The notes: generated by a model from the letters alone, not told the origin. A stretch of 64,000 nt of DNA from an uncultured Caulobacterales bacterium (GCA_947503715.1 CANNER010000004.1:417464-481463); one strand, 5' to 3'. Positions 1-9,039 are shown, counted from the first letter of the stretch. Translations and numbers: made by a program.

Positions 1-105
1 TTGGGCGTGTTGATGGGATCCATTGCATCCGGCCTACTAGGGTTTGCCTTACTGCGGTTCTTCTGTAATGAGCCCAAAACTGTTGAAGAACATCCAATCG
101 GATAA
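1..105 (+). CDS. nhaA: Na+/H+ antiporter NhaA, C-terminal end only (partial)
   Basis: Frame 1 is open from the window edge to a TAA at 103-105 and encodes 34 residues. The segment GVLMGSIASGLLGFALLRFF matches the last transmembrane helix of NhaA antiporters (compare GILIGSISSAVIGYSWLR in E. coli), followed by a short hydrophilic tail. NhaA exchanges sodium for protons across the inner membrane. Only the tip is visible, so the assignment rests on one helix plus context: the next genes include a sodium-dependent bicarbonate transporter, which would profit from a sodium gradient. Confidence 0.6.
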   Translation: MGVLMGSIASGLLGFALLRFFCNEPKTVEEHPIG

Positions 106-168
106 GCTTCATTCAAACCCTGACGCGTATCTAAGCTGGGGTCTGAGTGGCTCATCAGGGGAAAATAC

Positions 169-2265
169 ATGGCCGACACGAAAACACTTAAGAAGAACCT
201 GACCCTGTTTGACGTCTATGCGATGTCAACAGGCGCAATGTTCAGTTCAGGCCTGTTCTTACTGCCCGGGATTGCCGCTTCCTATACAGGCAACTCCGTT
301 TGGCTGGCTTATTTCCTCGCGGGCTTTCTTATTCTTCCGGCCATGTATTGTATGGCGGAATTATCGACAGCCATGCCAAAAGCCGGCGGCACCTATTACT
401 TCCTCGACCGGGCCATGGGGCCGCTTATGGGGACGATTGGTGGACTGGGGTCTTGGGTTGCCGTTGTTTTTAAAAGCGCTTTTGCGCTTGTGGGAATGGG
501 GGCTTATCTGGGGATTTATCTGGATTTACCTTTTACACTCACGGCAATACTGCTGACCTTTGCCTTTGGTCTTATTAATGTTTTCGGGGCCAAGGAAACG
601 ACCCTGCTCCAACGCATTCTTGTGACAACGCTGGTCGGCATACTGATTGTCTTTGTTATATTGGGTTTGCGGGAAACCGGGATTGTCAACGCCTTGCAAC
701 CCTCTGATGAACATGGAAGCTATTTCAAGACGGGCATCGTGGGTTTCGTATCGACCATCGGCCTCGTTTTCGTCTCCTATGCAGGCCTAACCAAAGTCGC
801 GAGTGTTGCCGAAGAAGTGCAAAATCCGGACCGGAATATCCCGCTCGGCATGACGTTATCCCTGATTACGGCCACGGTTATTTATACACTCGGGACGCTT
901 ATCCTGATCGAAGTTTTAGAACCCGAAGAACTTTACGGCAGCCTGACGCCCATTGCGGATGCGGGTCGGAAGTTTCTAAACTGGGCTCCATTTGATCTTG
1001 GGGTTATTTTGATCGTCGTGGCAGCGATTGCGGCTTTTGCTTCGACCGGTAATGCGGGTATTATGTCAGCCTCGCGCTACCCTTATGCGATGGCAAAGGA
1101 TAAGCTTGTCCCGAACCAACTTTCAAAAATCGGCAGGTTTGGAACTCCCACGGTCGCGATTATATTTACCGTCCTGGCCATGGTCGCCGTCCTGTTACTC
1201 TTTGACGTTGCCTCTGTTGCAAAGCTGGCCAGTGCGTTTCAGCTCTTACTCTTTGGTCTGGTCTGTATCGCAGTGATCGTGATGCGTGAGTCAAAAATCC
1301 CGACTTATCGTCCGGGTTTCCGCGCACCGTTCTATCCTTGGCTACAGATCGTCGGAATCCTGATTTCTTTCTGGTTGATTATTGAAATGGGTATTCTCGC
1401 TATCGCCTTTACGGGCATGGTCATCATTGGCTGCGTGTTGTGGTATCACTTCTATGCCTCCGGTAATTTAGAACGCCGCGGCGCAATTTTCCACATCCAC
1501 GAACGACTGGGACAACAGCGTTATGAGGGGTTGGAACGCGAGCTTATGACGATCATTCACGACCGGACACAGGCCGAGAACCTCTCCTATGAGGCCCTGA
1601 TTGCACGGTCTGTCATGATGGACTTCCGCTATGGCAGTTATGATAGCGCCCATCTGGAAGAAATTTTGTCCGAGCAAGCAACGTCCCGATTTGACGTTCC
1701 CGTGGATGTTATCTCCGAGATGATGAAGGAAGAAAACCTCTCCTTCCGCCCAATCAGTCCCGGCGTACATATTGTCTATCAAACCCATGAAGAATTGGAA
1801 GAGCCGGAACTCTTCGTGCTTCGCTTTGGACCGCAGGCACGACTGAATATTAAAACAGCGTCTGAAGCGCATACATTAATGTTTCTCATTGTGCCGCCAA
1901 AACCCGAAGGGCTCGACCTCCGTCTGGCCGGTCATATCGCGGAAGTTGTACAGAGCGATCATTTCGAGAGACGATGGACCAGAGCCGAGAGCGAACGGGA
2001 TATGAATGAAATCCTGATGCGGGATGACCATTTCCTTCACGGCCCGCTCTCGCAATTCCCCGTCCTTCTAGAACAGGCCGGACAAAAAATTGCGGATATT
2101 TCGTTGCCCGCATCCTGTCTAATCGCAATTATTGAACGGGATGGAGATATTATTGTCGCCACACCGGGTACCCATTTAGAAGCGACGGATGAAGTCGCCA
2201 TCATTGGGGAACCCGTGGACTTAAAAGCTCTGTGCGAAAAACCCACTAAGCCAGTCACGGAATAA
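169..2265 (+). CDS. APC-family permease with EIIA-like and RCK_C-like cytosolic tail
   Basis: A 698-residue protein. Residues about 10-450 are strongly hydrophobic with some 12 membrane segments and the look of the APC amino acid/polyamine/organocation superfamily. Residues about 455-625 resemble the PTS EIIA type-2 fold found on some transporters, and the last ~70 residues (FPVLLEQAG...IAIIERDGDIIVATPGTHLEATDEVAII) look like an RCK_C/TrkA-C ligand-binding domain. Ordinary APC permeases are about 450 residues, so the tail is a regulatory addition. A GGGG-type ribosome site precedes the ATG. It lies 4 bp before sbtA, suggesting one transcript. The substrate cannot be read from sequence; amino acid or a sodium/ion-coupled solute are both possible. 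Confidence 0.75.
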   Translation: MADTKTLKKNLTLFDVYAMSTGAMFSSGLFLLPGIAASYTGNSVWLAYFLAGFLILPAMYCMAELSTAMPKAGGTYYFLDRAMGPLMGTIGGLGSWVAVVFKSAFALVGMGAYLGIYLDLPFTLTAILLTFAFGLINVFGAKETTLLQRILVTTLVGILIVFVILGLRETGIVNALQPSDEHGSYFKTGIVGFVSTIGLVFVSYAGLTKVASVAEEVQNPDRNIPLGMTLSLITATVIYTLGTLILIEVLEPEELYGSLTPIADAGRKFLNWAPFDLGVILIVVAAIAAFASTGNAGIMSASRYPYAMAKDKLVPNQLSKIGRFGTPTVAIIFTVLAMVAVLLLFDVASVAKLASAFQLLLFGLVCIAVIVMRESKIPTYRPGFRAPFYPWLQIVGILISFWLIIEMGILAIAFTGMVIIGCVLWYHFYASGNLERRGAIFHIHERLGQQRYEGLERELMTIIHDRTQAENLSYEALIARSVMMDFRYGSYDSAHLEEILSEQATSRFDVPVDVISEMMKEENLSFRPISPGVHIVYQTHEELEEPELFVLRFGPQARLNIKTASEAHTLMFLIVPPKPEGLDLRLAGHIAEVVQSDHFERRWTRAESERDMNEILMRDDHFLHGPLSQFPVLLEQAGQKIADISLPASCLIAIIERDGDIIVATPGTHLEATDEVAIIGEPVDLKALCEKPTKPVTE

Positions 2266-2269
2266 GTCT

Positions 2270-3253
2270 ATGTCGTCTGAGCTGATACTTTCGACAATTT
2301 TGTCGCCCATCGTTCTCTTCTTCGTTCTCGGGTTGGGAGCAGCGCTGCTCAGATCTCAGATGACGGTCCCCGAAGCCTTTGCCAAAGGCCTGGCGATCTA
2401 TTTGATGATGGCAATCGGCTTGAAGGGCGGTGTGGAAATGTCCAAAACCGCGCTGACAGCTGATATATTCCTCATCGCTTTCGTCGCCTTATTATTATCA
2501 TTCGCGACACCGTTCCTGTCCTATATGATGTTACGGGTGACCAGCAAGATGAGCCGTCTGGACGCCGCTGCGACGGCCGGGCATTACGGTTCAATTTCTA
2601 TCGTGACCTTCGTGGCTGCGACGCAGGCGCTGCAACTCGCGGGGATTGTGACCTCCGGATATATGGTCGCGATGGCGGCCCTGATGGAAGTTCCGGCAAT
2701 TATGTCAGCCCTGCTTCTGGCGCAACGCAGCATGAAAAAGAGCGGTGAGGTCGCGGGTTCTGAAAAAGGTGAGCTTTTTCGCGAAGTATTCCTCAACGCC
2801 TCCGTTGTCGTCCTCGTCGGCGCGCTGGTAATCGGATGGATTACCGGAGAAGCAGGCATGGAAAAAGTGGCGCCGTTCTTCGTAACACCGTTCCAAGGTG
2901 TCCTCTGCCTCTTCTTGTTGGATATGGGCCTAAATGCAGGGCGCGGCTTACGCCAGGGGTGGAAGCAACTGGATATAGGTGCATTGAGCTTCGGTATTTC
3001 CATGCCCCTGATCAGTGCGGTGATTACGACGGGGCTCTGTGCATTAATGGGGCTTTCCGTCGGTGATGCAGCCCTGCTCATCACGCTGGCCGCGTCAGCC
3101 TCTTATATCGCTGTTCCCGCCGCCATGCGATTGGCCCTGCCCAAAGCGCAGCCATCTATTTATCTCACCCTCTCCCTTGGCGTGACATTCCCGTTTAATT
3201 TGACCTTGGGCATTCCGCTCTACATTCTGCTCGCGCAGTGGGTTGGAGGATAG
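2270..3253 (+). CDS. sbtA: Sodium-dependent bicarbonate transporter, SbtA family
   Basis: 327 residues, ten predicted hydrophobic segments, with the DUF897/SbtA N-terminus (SPIVLFFVLGLGAALLRSQMTVPE...AIYLMMAIGLKGG) and the inverted-repeat layout of the family. SbtA is a high-affinity sodium/bicarbonate symporter of the inner membrane, best known from cyanobacterial carbon concentration; non-photosynthetic bacteria carry it as a bicarbonate supply for carboxylases. The central cytosolic loop (KKSGEVAGSEKGELF) sits between the two halves as in known members. The next gene is its PII-like partner, whose ribosome site lies inside the end of this gene. Family assignment is firm; the transported ion in this organism is inferred. 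Confidence 0.87.
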   Translation: MSSELILSTILSPIVLFFVLGLGAALLRSQMTVPEAFAKGLAIYLMMAIGLKGGVEMSKTALTADIFLIAFVALLLSFATPFLSYMMLRVTSKMSRLDAAATAGHYGSISIVTFVAATQALQLAGIVTSGYMVAMAALMEVPAIMSALLLAQRSMKKSGEVAGSEKGELFREVFLNASVVVLVGALVIGWITGEAGMEKVAPFFVTPFQGVLCLFLLDMGLNAGRGLRQGWKQLDIGALSFGISMPLISAVITTGLCALMGLSVGDAALLITLAASASYIAVPAAMRLALPKAQPSIYLTLSLGVTFPFNLTLGIPLYILLAQWVGG

Positions 3254-3258
3254 TCATC

Positions 3259-3564
3259 ATGCATACGAAAAAACGTTTAGAACTCATCATCGAAAAGCCC
3301 GCCCTAAAACGGGCCTGCCGCGTTTTGGAAGAAGCAGGCGTCAAGGGCTACACGACTTTCTCTGCCATGGGTGGATATGGTGCAAATACACGGTGGCAGC
3401 GCGGCACGGACCTCTCCGCCAGTCGGGATATGGTCATGATTATTTCAGTTCTGGACGCAAAAGATATGGAGACAGCGATAGGAAAGCTGGAAAATCTTGT
3501 GGGATCGCATATCGGTGTTTTGAGCCTGACAGACGTGCAAGTCCTCCGCCCCGAAAAGTTTTAA
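3259..3564 (+). CDS. sbtB: PII-like regulator SbtB of the bicarbonate transporter
   Basis: 101 residues with a PII-like ferredoxin fold: LELIIEKPALKRACRVLEEAGVKGYT, then a T-loop-like segment GYGANTRWQRGTD, then a beta-rich C-terminus. This resembles SbtB, a trimeric adenine-nucleotide sensor that binds SbtA and blocks bicarbonate uptake. I chose ATG 3259 because GGAGGA at 3245-3250 gives normal spacing; a GTG 21 bases upstream is in frame but lies inside sbtA. The cysteine-rich C-terminal CGPxGC redox element of cyanobacterial SbtB is absent; the protein ends RPEKF. Adjacent to sbtA with 5 bp between, so almost certainly co-translated. Confidence 0.82.
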   Translation: MHTKKRLELIIEKPALKRACRVLEEAGVKGYTTFSAMGGYGANTRWQRGTDLSASRDMVMIISVLDAKDMETAIGKLENLVGSHIGVLSLTDVQVLRPEKF

Positions 3565-3633
3565 CATTATTGAGCTACTAAGCCTCAAAACACCTCGAAT
3601 TCCGTCGCAGGAGAGACCTGTCTTTTTGTTGAC

Positions 3634-6279
3634 TTACAAAATGAAATCTGCGGCGTCGATATCTGCGACATCCGTATTCAGGATGAGGATATCGTCGCCA
3701 TTGCCCAAATCAACGATGACGTGACTACCGGCTTTACGGATATTGCCTTCTAATTCCGAGAAATCATTAAAGTCGAAAAACGTCAGATCAATCTTGTCCT
3801 TCCCGGCCAGATCAAAATCGACAATACGGTCACGGCCTGTTCCCGCCTCAAAGACAAAAATATCGTTACCGCCATCGCCGCGTAATCTGTCATTACCTGC
3901 ACCGCCATTGATGATATCGCCACCACTGCCGCCGCGAATATTGTCCAGCCCGTCACCGCCGAGTAGCGTGTCCGTTCCCGGCCCGCCAAAAATAATATCA
4001 TCGCCGGCAGCGCCCGTGACATTGTCATTACCAAATCCGGCAGCCAAAATGTCATTACCCGTCTGACCGTCAAGTTCATCATCGCCGTTGCCGCCGATCA
4101 ATCTGTCGGAGCCTCCGCCGCCAATAAGGGCGTCATTGCCGTCACCACCTTCGAGTTTGTCATTTCCAGAACCGCCCAAGAGGCTGTCATTACCGTCTTC
4201 ACCAAAGAGTTCATCATTTCCGCGCCCGCCAAAGAGTTGATCATTGCCAAGATCACCTGACAAAATATCATCATCATCACCGCCATTTAAAACGTCAGAT
4301 TCGATACCACCTGTCAGCCTGTCATCGCCGCCCAGACCGTTGAAAAATGCGCGTTCTGCGCCCGCAACCATCACGTCGTCACCCGCGCCACCATCAAAAC
4401 CTTCGACCGAAAAGAACATAATTGAGCCGATTGAAGCACCACCCGCATCAAAAAGGTCCGCTTCGCCCGTGCCAAAGTCTACATTGACTGACGCGACACT
4501 GTCGTCCAGCGCGATAACATCGCGGTCTTCGCCACCATTGATGTCATGCATTCCAGAACCAATGATAAATCTATCATCGCCGGTATCACCGAAAAGACCC
4601 GAATCTGCGCTGCCAATGTTGATAATCGTATCATCGCCGTCGCCTCCCCGGATACGGCTTAGGACATTTAACATATTCGTAATTGTATCATTCCCATTTC
4701 CGCCCAGAATGTCTCCGCTGACTTCGCCAGTATTGGTGATAATGTCATTCCCTTCACCGCCCTCAATATTGGAGAGAACATCAGCTTCATTGGTGATCGT
4801 GTCATCCCCGTCCTCACCTTCAATGTTCGAGCTCACTTCGCCGCGATTGGTGATGATATCGTTCCCGAACCCACCCAATAAATTACTGAAAATGATTGCA
4901 TTGCTTGCGTTTGTTATTGTGTCATTACCACTACCGCCATTGACGTTCGATAAAACCGCACCTTCATTGAGAATCGTGTCATCACCAGACTCGCCATCAA
5001 TATCTGAACCGACCTCACCCCGGTTCGTGATCACATCATTCTCAGTACCCGCGAAAATGCCTAGAAAAATGGTGGAGCCGACAGATGTGTTGATCGTGTC
5101 CACGCCTTGTCCGCCAAGGACATCACCAAAAACTGTGCCGTTATTGGCGATCATGTCATCATCATTTGCGCCGTTAATAGAGCCATCAACCAAGCTATTA
5201 TTTGTAATGAAATCCGCCCCGTCATTTCCGTTAATATCTTCAGATACAGTGCCTTCATTCAGAATCGTGTCGTTACCATCATCACCGAGGATGCTGGCGC
5301 TGAGCTCGCCGCGATGCGTGATGATGTCATCACCTGTACCGCCGCGAATTCTACCAAATTGCCCCGTGATGACGGAATCTACCGAAGTTATAATCGTATC
5401 ATTTCCTGAGCCGCCAACAATTTCCGCTCCAACGATACCATTATTATTGATGGCATCGTCATCATCGCCACCATTGATGCCGGCAGTCAGCTCGCCATCA
5501 TTCGTAATTGTATCTATGCCATCACCGCCTTGTAAGGTTAAGGCTGTGCCTGTGGAGGTGTTTAAAATCGTATCATCACCAACATCCCCGCGAATATTGC
5601 CCGTGACTTCGCCACGATTGGTGATCGTGTCATCGCCGATACCGCCGGAAATATTAGCAATCGTGCCAGCTTGATTATTGACGATCGTATCATTCCCATC
5701 ACTTGCCGAGACATTCCCCGTCAGCGTGCCATCATTTGTGATAAAATCAGTTTCGTTCCCGCCGGAAATACCGCCATTTACAAGACCGTTATTGGTAAAG
5801 GTGTTTGTTCCGCTGGAGGCTGATAAAAACCTCGCCGTCCCGTTATTTGTAATTGTATCATCATCCAGACCGCCGAAAATCTGTCCGGCCGTTCCATTAT
5901 TGAGTATGATATCATCTCCAGAGCTACCAAAGATATTTGAATCGATACGTCCATTATTCTCAACCGTATCATTCCCGTTCCCTGCGAAAATGGTACCCGT
6001 CACAATACCGTTGGACGCAATCGTGATTGAGTCATTTCCGTCGAAACCATTAACGGTATCTACAGTCTCATTTCTGATAATTATGACATCATTCCCACTC
6101 GTCCCATCAACATCAAAGAAAGGCGTAGGAATATTCGCGGGTGTGTAATCCGACATTGGGAATATTAGAACGCTCGTGACTTCGGATAGTGCGCTTACAT
6201 CCTTGAACAGATCATCGCGGTCAAACGTAAACGCTTGAAAATCAGTGGTAGCAGATGTCTGAGTGAAGAAGCGTTTCAT
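3634..6279 (-). CDS. RTX-type calcium-binding repeat protein with long beta-helix-like repeat array
   Basis: 881 residues. Residues about 60-560 consist of more than 20 imperfect ~20-25-residue units of the type DTITNNGTVSGDIxGGxGND, asparagine/glycine/aspartate rich. Residues about 640-810 hold classical RTX nonapeptides (GGxGxDxLx). The end (NDIFVFEAGTGRDRIVDFDLAGKDKIDLTFFDF... DAADFIL) is the usual C-terminal export region of type I secretion substrates. No N-terminal signal peptide is seen. It is therefore likely secreted by a type I system and folds on calcium outside the cell; no ABC exporter genes are in the window. No catalytic domain is recognisable. Large antisense open frames across it are by-products of the repeats. 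Confidence 0.85.
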   Translation of the reverse strand: MKRFFTQTSATTDFQAFTFDRDDLFKDVSALSEVTSVLIFPMSDYTPANIPTPFFDVDGTSGNDVIIIRNETVDTVNGFDGNDSITIASNGIVTGTIFAGNGNDTVENNGRIDSNIFGSSGDDIILNNGTAGQIFGGLDDDTITNNGTARFLSASSGTNTFTNNGLVNGGISGGNETDFITNDGTLTGNVSASDGNDTIVNNQAGTIANISGGIGDDTITNRGEVTGNIRGDVGDDTILNTSTGTALTLQGGDGIDTITNDGELTAGINGGDDDDAINNNGIVGAEIVGGSGNDTIITSVDSVITGQFGRIRGGTGDDIITHRGELSASILGDDGNDTILNEGTVSEDINGNDGADFITNNSLVDGSINGANDDDMIANNGTVFGDVLGGQGVDTINTSVGSTIFLGIFAGTENDVITNRGEVGSDIDGESGDDTILNEGAVLSNVNGGSGNDTITNASNAIIFSNLLGGFGNDIITNRGEVSSNIEGEDGDDTITNEADVLSNIEGGEGNDIITNTGEVSGDILGGNGNDTITNMLNVLSRIRGGDGDDTIINIGSADSGLFGDTGDDRFIIGSGMHDINGGEDRDVIALDDSVASVNVDFGTGEADLFDAGGASIGSIMFFSVEGFDGGAGDDVMVAGAERAFFNGLGGDDRLTGGIESDVLNGGDDDDILSGDLGNDQLFGGRGNDELFGEDGNDSLLGGSGNDKLEGGDGNDALIGGGGSDRLIGGNGDDELDGQTGNDILAAGFGNDNVTGAAGDDIIFGGPGTDTLLGGDGLDNIRGGSGGDIINGGAGNDRLRGDGGNDIFVFEAGTGRDRIVDFDLAGKDKIDLTFFDFNDFSELEGNIRKAGSHVIVDLGNGDDILILNTDVADIDAADFIL

Positions 6280-6444
6280 AATAAGTCTCTTAAGGCGATA
6301 TTGGGGAATTAAAGTCTGTATCTAAAACAAGGATGATAACCAAAGTTAGGATAAGAATGCCAGCTAAAAGAATGAGTTAAACTTGCGAATATTGCCGCAC
6401 TTCTCGATTGAATCCCCGTCCCGAACACCTCACATAATCTCCAT

Positions 6445-7521
6445 ATGTCTGCCAACCCCACATTCACCCTGTCCGACCTCGATACCCGTGCGCGGGACAT
6501 CTTTCGGGATGTTGTCGATAGCTATCTCCTGACCGGGCAGCCTGTTGGCTCTAAGACTCTTGCGCTGTCCGAGGGGCGGTCGCTCTCCCCCGCGACTATT
6601 CGCGCCGTTATGGCGGAACTGTCTCGCTACGGCCTGCTCCATTCCCCGCATGTCAGTGCGGGGCGGGTGCCGACACAGGCGGGGTTGCGGCTCTTCGTCG
6701 ACGGTCTGCTGGAGATTGGCGACTTGAGCGCGGGCGAGCGTCAACGTATGGAGGCGCGGCTCTCGTCCGCCGGAGCGGAACCGGACCAGCTTTTGGGGCA
6801 AGCCTCAGCTATGCTCGCCGGATTGGCAGGCGGGGCAGGACTTGTGCTGGCACCGGAAAGCGGGGCAGAAGAACAGCCATTGCGTCATGTGGAGTTCGTG
6901 AATCTTGACGGCGGGCAGGCCCTCGTTGTGATGGTCCATGCCGATGGGCGGGTGGAGAACCGGATCATGCCGCGTCCCGACGGATTGCTGCCGTCTTCCC
7001 TCGAACGCGCTGGTAATTTTCTGTCAGCACGGCTCAAGGGGCGGAAGCTGTCCGAGGCGCGGGCTGACGTCCTCAAAGAAATCGCAGCCGGTGAGGCGCA
7101 GATTGATGCGGCGGCGCAGGCGCTTATCAAAAAGGGACTCGCGGAATGGTCGTCGCCCTCGGATGCCGCAAAACGCAATTTGATTGTCCGCGGACAGTCG
7201 CGACTCCTTGACAATCTGGAGGCTCGAACCGATGTGGAGCGCATCCGTCAGTTGTTCGACGATTTGGAGCGGCAGGAAGAGTTGATCGACCTGCTGGACC
7301 GCGCGGAACAGGCCGACGGTGTGAAGATCTTTATCGGCTCGGAGAACCCCCTTTTCTCCCTGTCGGGATCATCGGTCATGATCGCGCCCTACCGCGATCG
7401 CGACCAGAATATATTGGGGGCGTTGGGCGTGATTGGCCCGACGCGACTGAACTATGCGCGGGTCATTCCGATTATGGATTACACCGCCACCATTCTAGGC
7501 CGCCTGATGGGCGACAAATAG
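6445..7521 (+). CDS. hrcA: Heat-inducible transcription repressor HrcA
   Basis: 358 residues with the HrcA layout: N-terminal winged helix (ARDIFRDVVDSYLLTGQPVGSKTL...LSPATIRAVMAELSRYGLL) including the PHxSAGRVPT motif, an inserted dimerisation domain, and a GAF-like C-terminus ending in NYARVIPIMDYTA. HrcA represses chaperone genes by binding CIRCE elements. I see no CIRCE inverted repeat upstream of this gene, so its target is probably groESL elsewhere. grpE follows 11 bp downstream, the standard hrcA-grpE operon. Confidence 0.95.
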   Translation: MSANPTFTLSDLDTRARDIFRDVVDSYLLTGQPVGSKTLALSEGRSLSPATIRAVMAELSRYGLLHSPHVSAGRVPTQAGLRLFVDGLLEIGDLSAGERQRMEARLSSAGAEPDQLLGQASAMLAGLAGGAGLVLAPESGAEEQPLRHVEFVNLDGGQALVVMVHADGRVENRIMPRPDGLLPSSLERAGNFLSARLKGRKLSEARADVLKEIAAGEAQIDAAAQALIKKGLAEWSSPSDAAKRNLIVRGQSRLLDNLEARTDVERIRQLFDDLERQEELIDLLDRAEQADGVKIFIGSENPLFSLSGSSVMIAPYRDRDQNILGALGVIGPTRLNYARVIPIMDYTATILGRLMGDK

Positions 7522-7532
7522 AGAGACGAGCA

Positions 7533-8198
7533 ATGACCGGTGACAATGATACGCCCGCAGGTGACGAGTGGGATGACCTCCTGAAAGACATTAATTCTGA
7601 GAAGTCAGAGCAAAAGCGCCGCGCCGCCGCACAGGCTGCTGCCGATGATATTCTGAAGGCTGCAGGCAAGGCCGAGCCGGAAGACTTGGAAGCGCCCGAA
7701 CCCGATGCGGGTGCGGCGGCTGTTGCGCGGATCGAGGAATTGGAACTCGAACTCGCGACCCTCAAGGATCAAGCCCTCCGCGCCATGGCCGATGCCGAGA
7801 ACGTCAAGCGCCGCTCTGAGAAAGAGGTCGCCGCTGCGCGAGTCTTCGGGATTGAGCGTTTTGCGAATGATATCCTCTCAGTCCACGACAATCTTTCCCG
7901 CGCCTTGTTGACGCTGGAAGGCACAGATAAATCCGAACTTGGTGAGAATGCGAAGAACCTCGTCGAGGGCATCGAACTGACAGAAAAAGACCTCATGGCC
8001 GCTCTCGCCCGTCACGGCGTAACAGCTGTCCCCGGCGTCGGCAGCAAGTTCGACCCGAACGTTCATCAGGCCGTCGCGAACATCCCATCATCCGAGGAGA
8101 AGGGCAATGTCGCGACCGTCATGCAGACGGGCTTTAAGATTGGTGACCGGACTTTGCGCGCGGCGATGGTCGCGGTGAGTACGGGCAAGAGCGCTTAA
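7533..8198 (+). CDS. grpE: Nucleotide exchange factor GrpE
   Basis: 221 residues. An acidic/Ala-rich N-terminus leads into the long GrpE coiled coil (IEELELELATLKDQALRAMADAENVKRR) and the conserved beta domain (GVGSKFDPNVHQAV...VMQTGFKIGDRTLRAAMVAVS). GrpE drives ADP release from DnaK in the cytosolic Hsp70 cycle. It is translated just after hrcA. Its TAA stop at 8196-8198 lies one base before the apparent start codon of mutM, so the two are likely coupled. Confidence 0.96.
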   Translation: MTGDNDTPAGDEWDDLLKDINSEKSEQKRRAAAQAAADDILKAAGKAEPEDLEAPEPDAGAAAVARIEELELELATLKDQALRAMADAENVKRRSEKEVAAARVFGIERFANDILSVHDNLSRALLTLEGTDKSELGENAKNLVEGIELTEKDLMAALARHGVTAVPGVGSKFDPNVHQAVANIPSSEEKGNVATVMQTGFKIGDRTLRAAMVAVSTGKSA

Positions 8199-8199
8199 A

Positions 8200-9039
8200 A
8201 TTCCCGAACTCCCCGAAGTTGAAACTGTCCGGCGGGGACTAGCCCCCGTTATGGAAGGCGCGACTTTCGCGAAAGTCACGCTGAACCGACCCGACCTGCG
8301 GTTTCCCTTCGACCCTGATTTTATCGCGCGGGTGCAGGGGCAGACCCTCACTCGTCTGACCCGCCGCGCAAAATTCCTGCAGGCGGAACTCTCCTCCGGT
8401 GAGCGGCTCTTCATGCATCTGGGGATGAGCGGGCGGTTCATAATTGAGGGTGATCCTTCACTCGTCAATTTCGTGCATGAACATGCCGCCAATCCAAAAC
8501 ATCATCATGTCGTGTTTGAGATGGATAATGGCACAACCATTACATTCAACGATCCGCGTCGGTTCGGGTTCATGGAACTCGTCGCCGCAGACGCGCCCTA
8601 CCGCCTCGACCATATCGGGCCGGAACCGCTGGGAAATGGCTTTAGCGGTCCTGTCCTGCGCGCAGCCCTGAAAGGCAAGAAGAGCAAGATCAAGGCCGCA
8701 CTCCTCGACCAACGCATTGTGGCGGGGCTAGGCAATATCTATGTCTGCGAAGCGCTCTACCGCACGGGCATTTCACCGCGCCGCGCGGCGGGACGGTTAA
8801 AGGTCGCGGAAACTGATGCGCTGGCCGGACATATCAAAGACGTTCTGACGGAAGCCATAGCAGCGGGCGGCAGTAGTTTACGCGACTTCAGCAATACGGA
8901 CGGCAAACTCGGCTATTTCCAACACAGTTTCGACGTCTATGGCCGCGAGGGGGAAGCCTGCAAGATCTGCGACGCGCCGATTAAGCGTATTGTGCAGAGC
9001 GGGCGGAGTTCGTTTTATTGCGGGGCGTGTCAGAGGTGA
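8200..9039 (+). CDS. mutM: Formamidopyrimidine-DNA glycosylase MutM (apparent ATT start)
   Basis: 279 residues. Removes oxidised purines such as 8-oxoguanine from DNA by a glycosylase/AP-lyase reaction using the N-terminal proline. The family N-terminus PELPEVETVRRGL is encoded at 8203-8241, in frame with the rest, and contains the catalytic Pro and Glu. The codon directly before it is ATT (8200-8202); the first ATG in frame is at 8251, which would delete the active site. A TGA at 8176-8178 limits the frame upstream and no ATG, GTG or TTG lies between. So ATT is the only start that yields an active enzyme. MHLGMSGRF, the DPRRFG motif and the C-terminal C4 zinc finger (CKICDAPI...SSFYCGACQR) are all present. 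Confidence 0.88.
   Translation: MPELPEVETVRRGLAPVMEGATFAKVTLNRPDLRFPFDPDFIARVQGQTLTRLTRRAKFLQAELSSGERLFMHLGMSGRFIIEGDPSLVNFVHEHAANPKHHHVVFEMDNGTTITFNDPRRFGFMELVAADAPYRLDHIGPEPLGNGFSGPVLRAALKGKKSKIKAALLDQRIVAGLGNIYVCEALYRTGISPRRAAGRLKVAETDALAGHIKDVLTEAIAAGGSSLRDFSNTDGKLGYFQHSFDVYGREGEACKICDAPIKRIVQSGRSSFYCGACQR

Noticed and set aside
4244..6148. Long plus-strand frames (up to 476 codons) opposite the RTX gene
   Set aside because: Serine/proline-rich by-products of the antisense of Gly/Asp/Asn repeats; no ribosome sites or domains.
6280..6444. CIRCE element upstream of hrcA
   Set aside because: No TTAGCACTC-N9-GAGTGCTAA or near match was seen.
8251..9039. mutM starting at ATG 8251
   Set aside because: Would lack the catalytic N-terminal proline and glutamate that are encoded in frame upstream.
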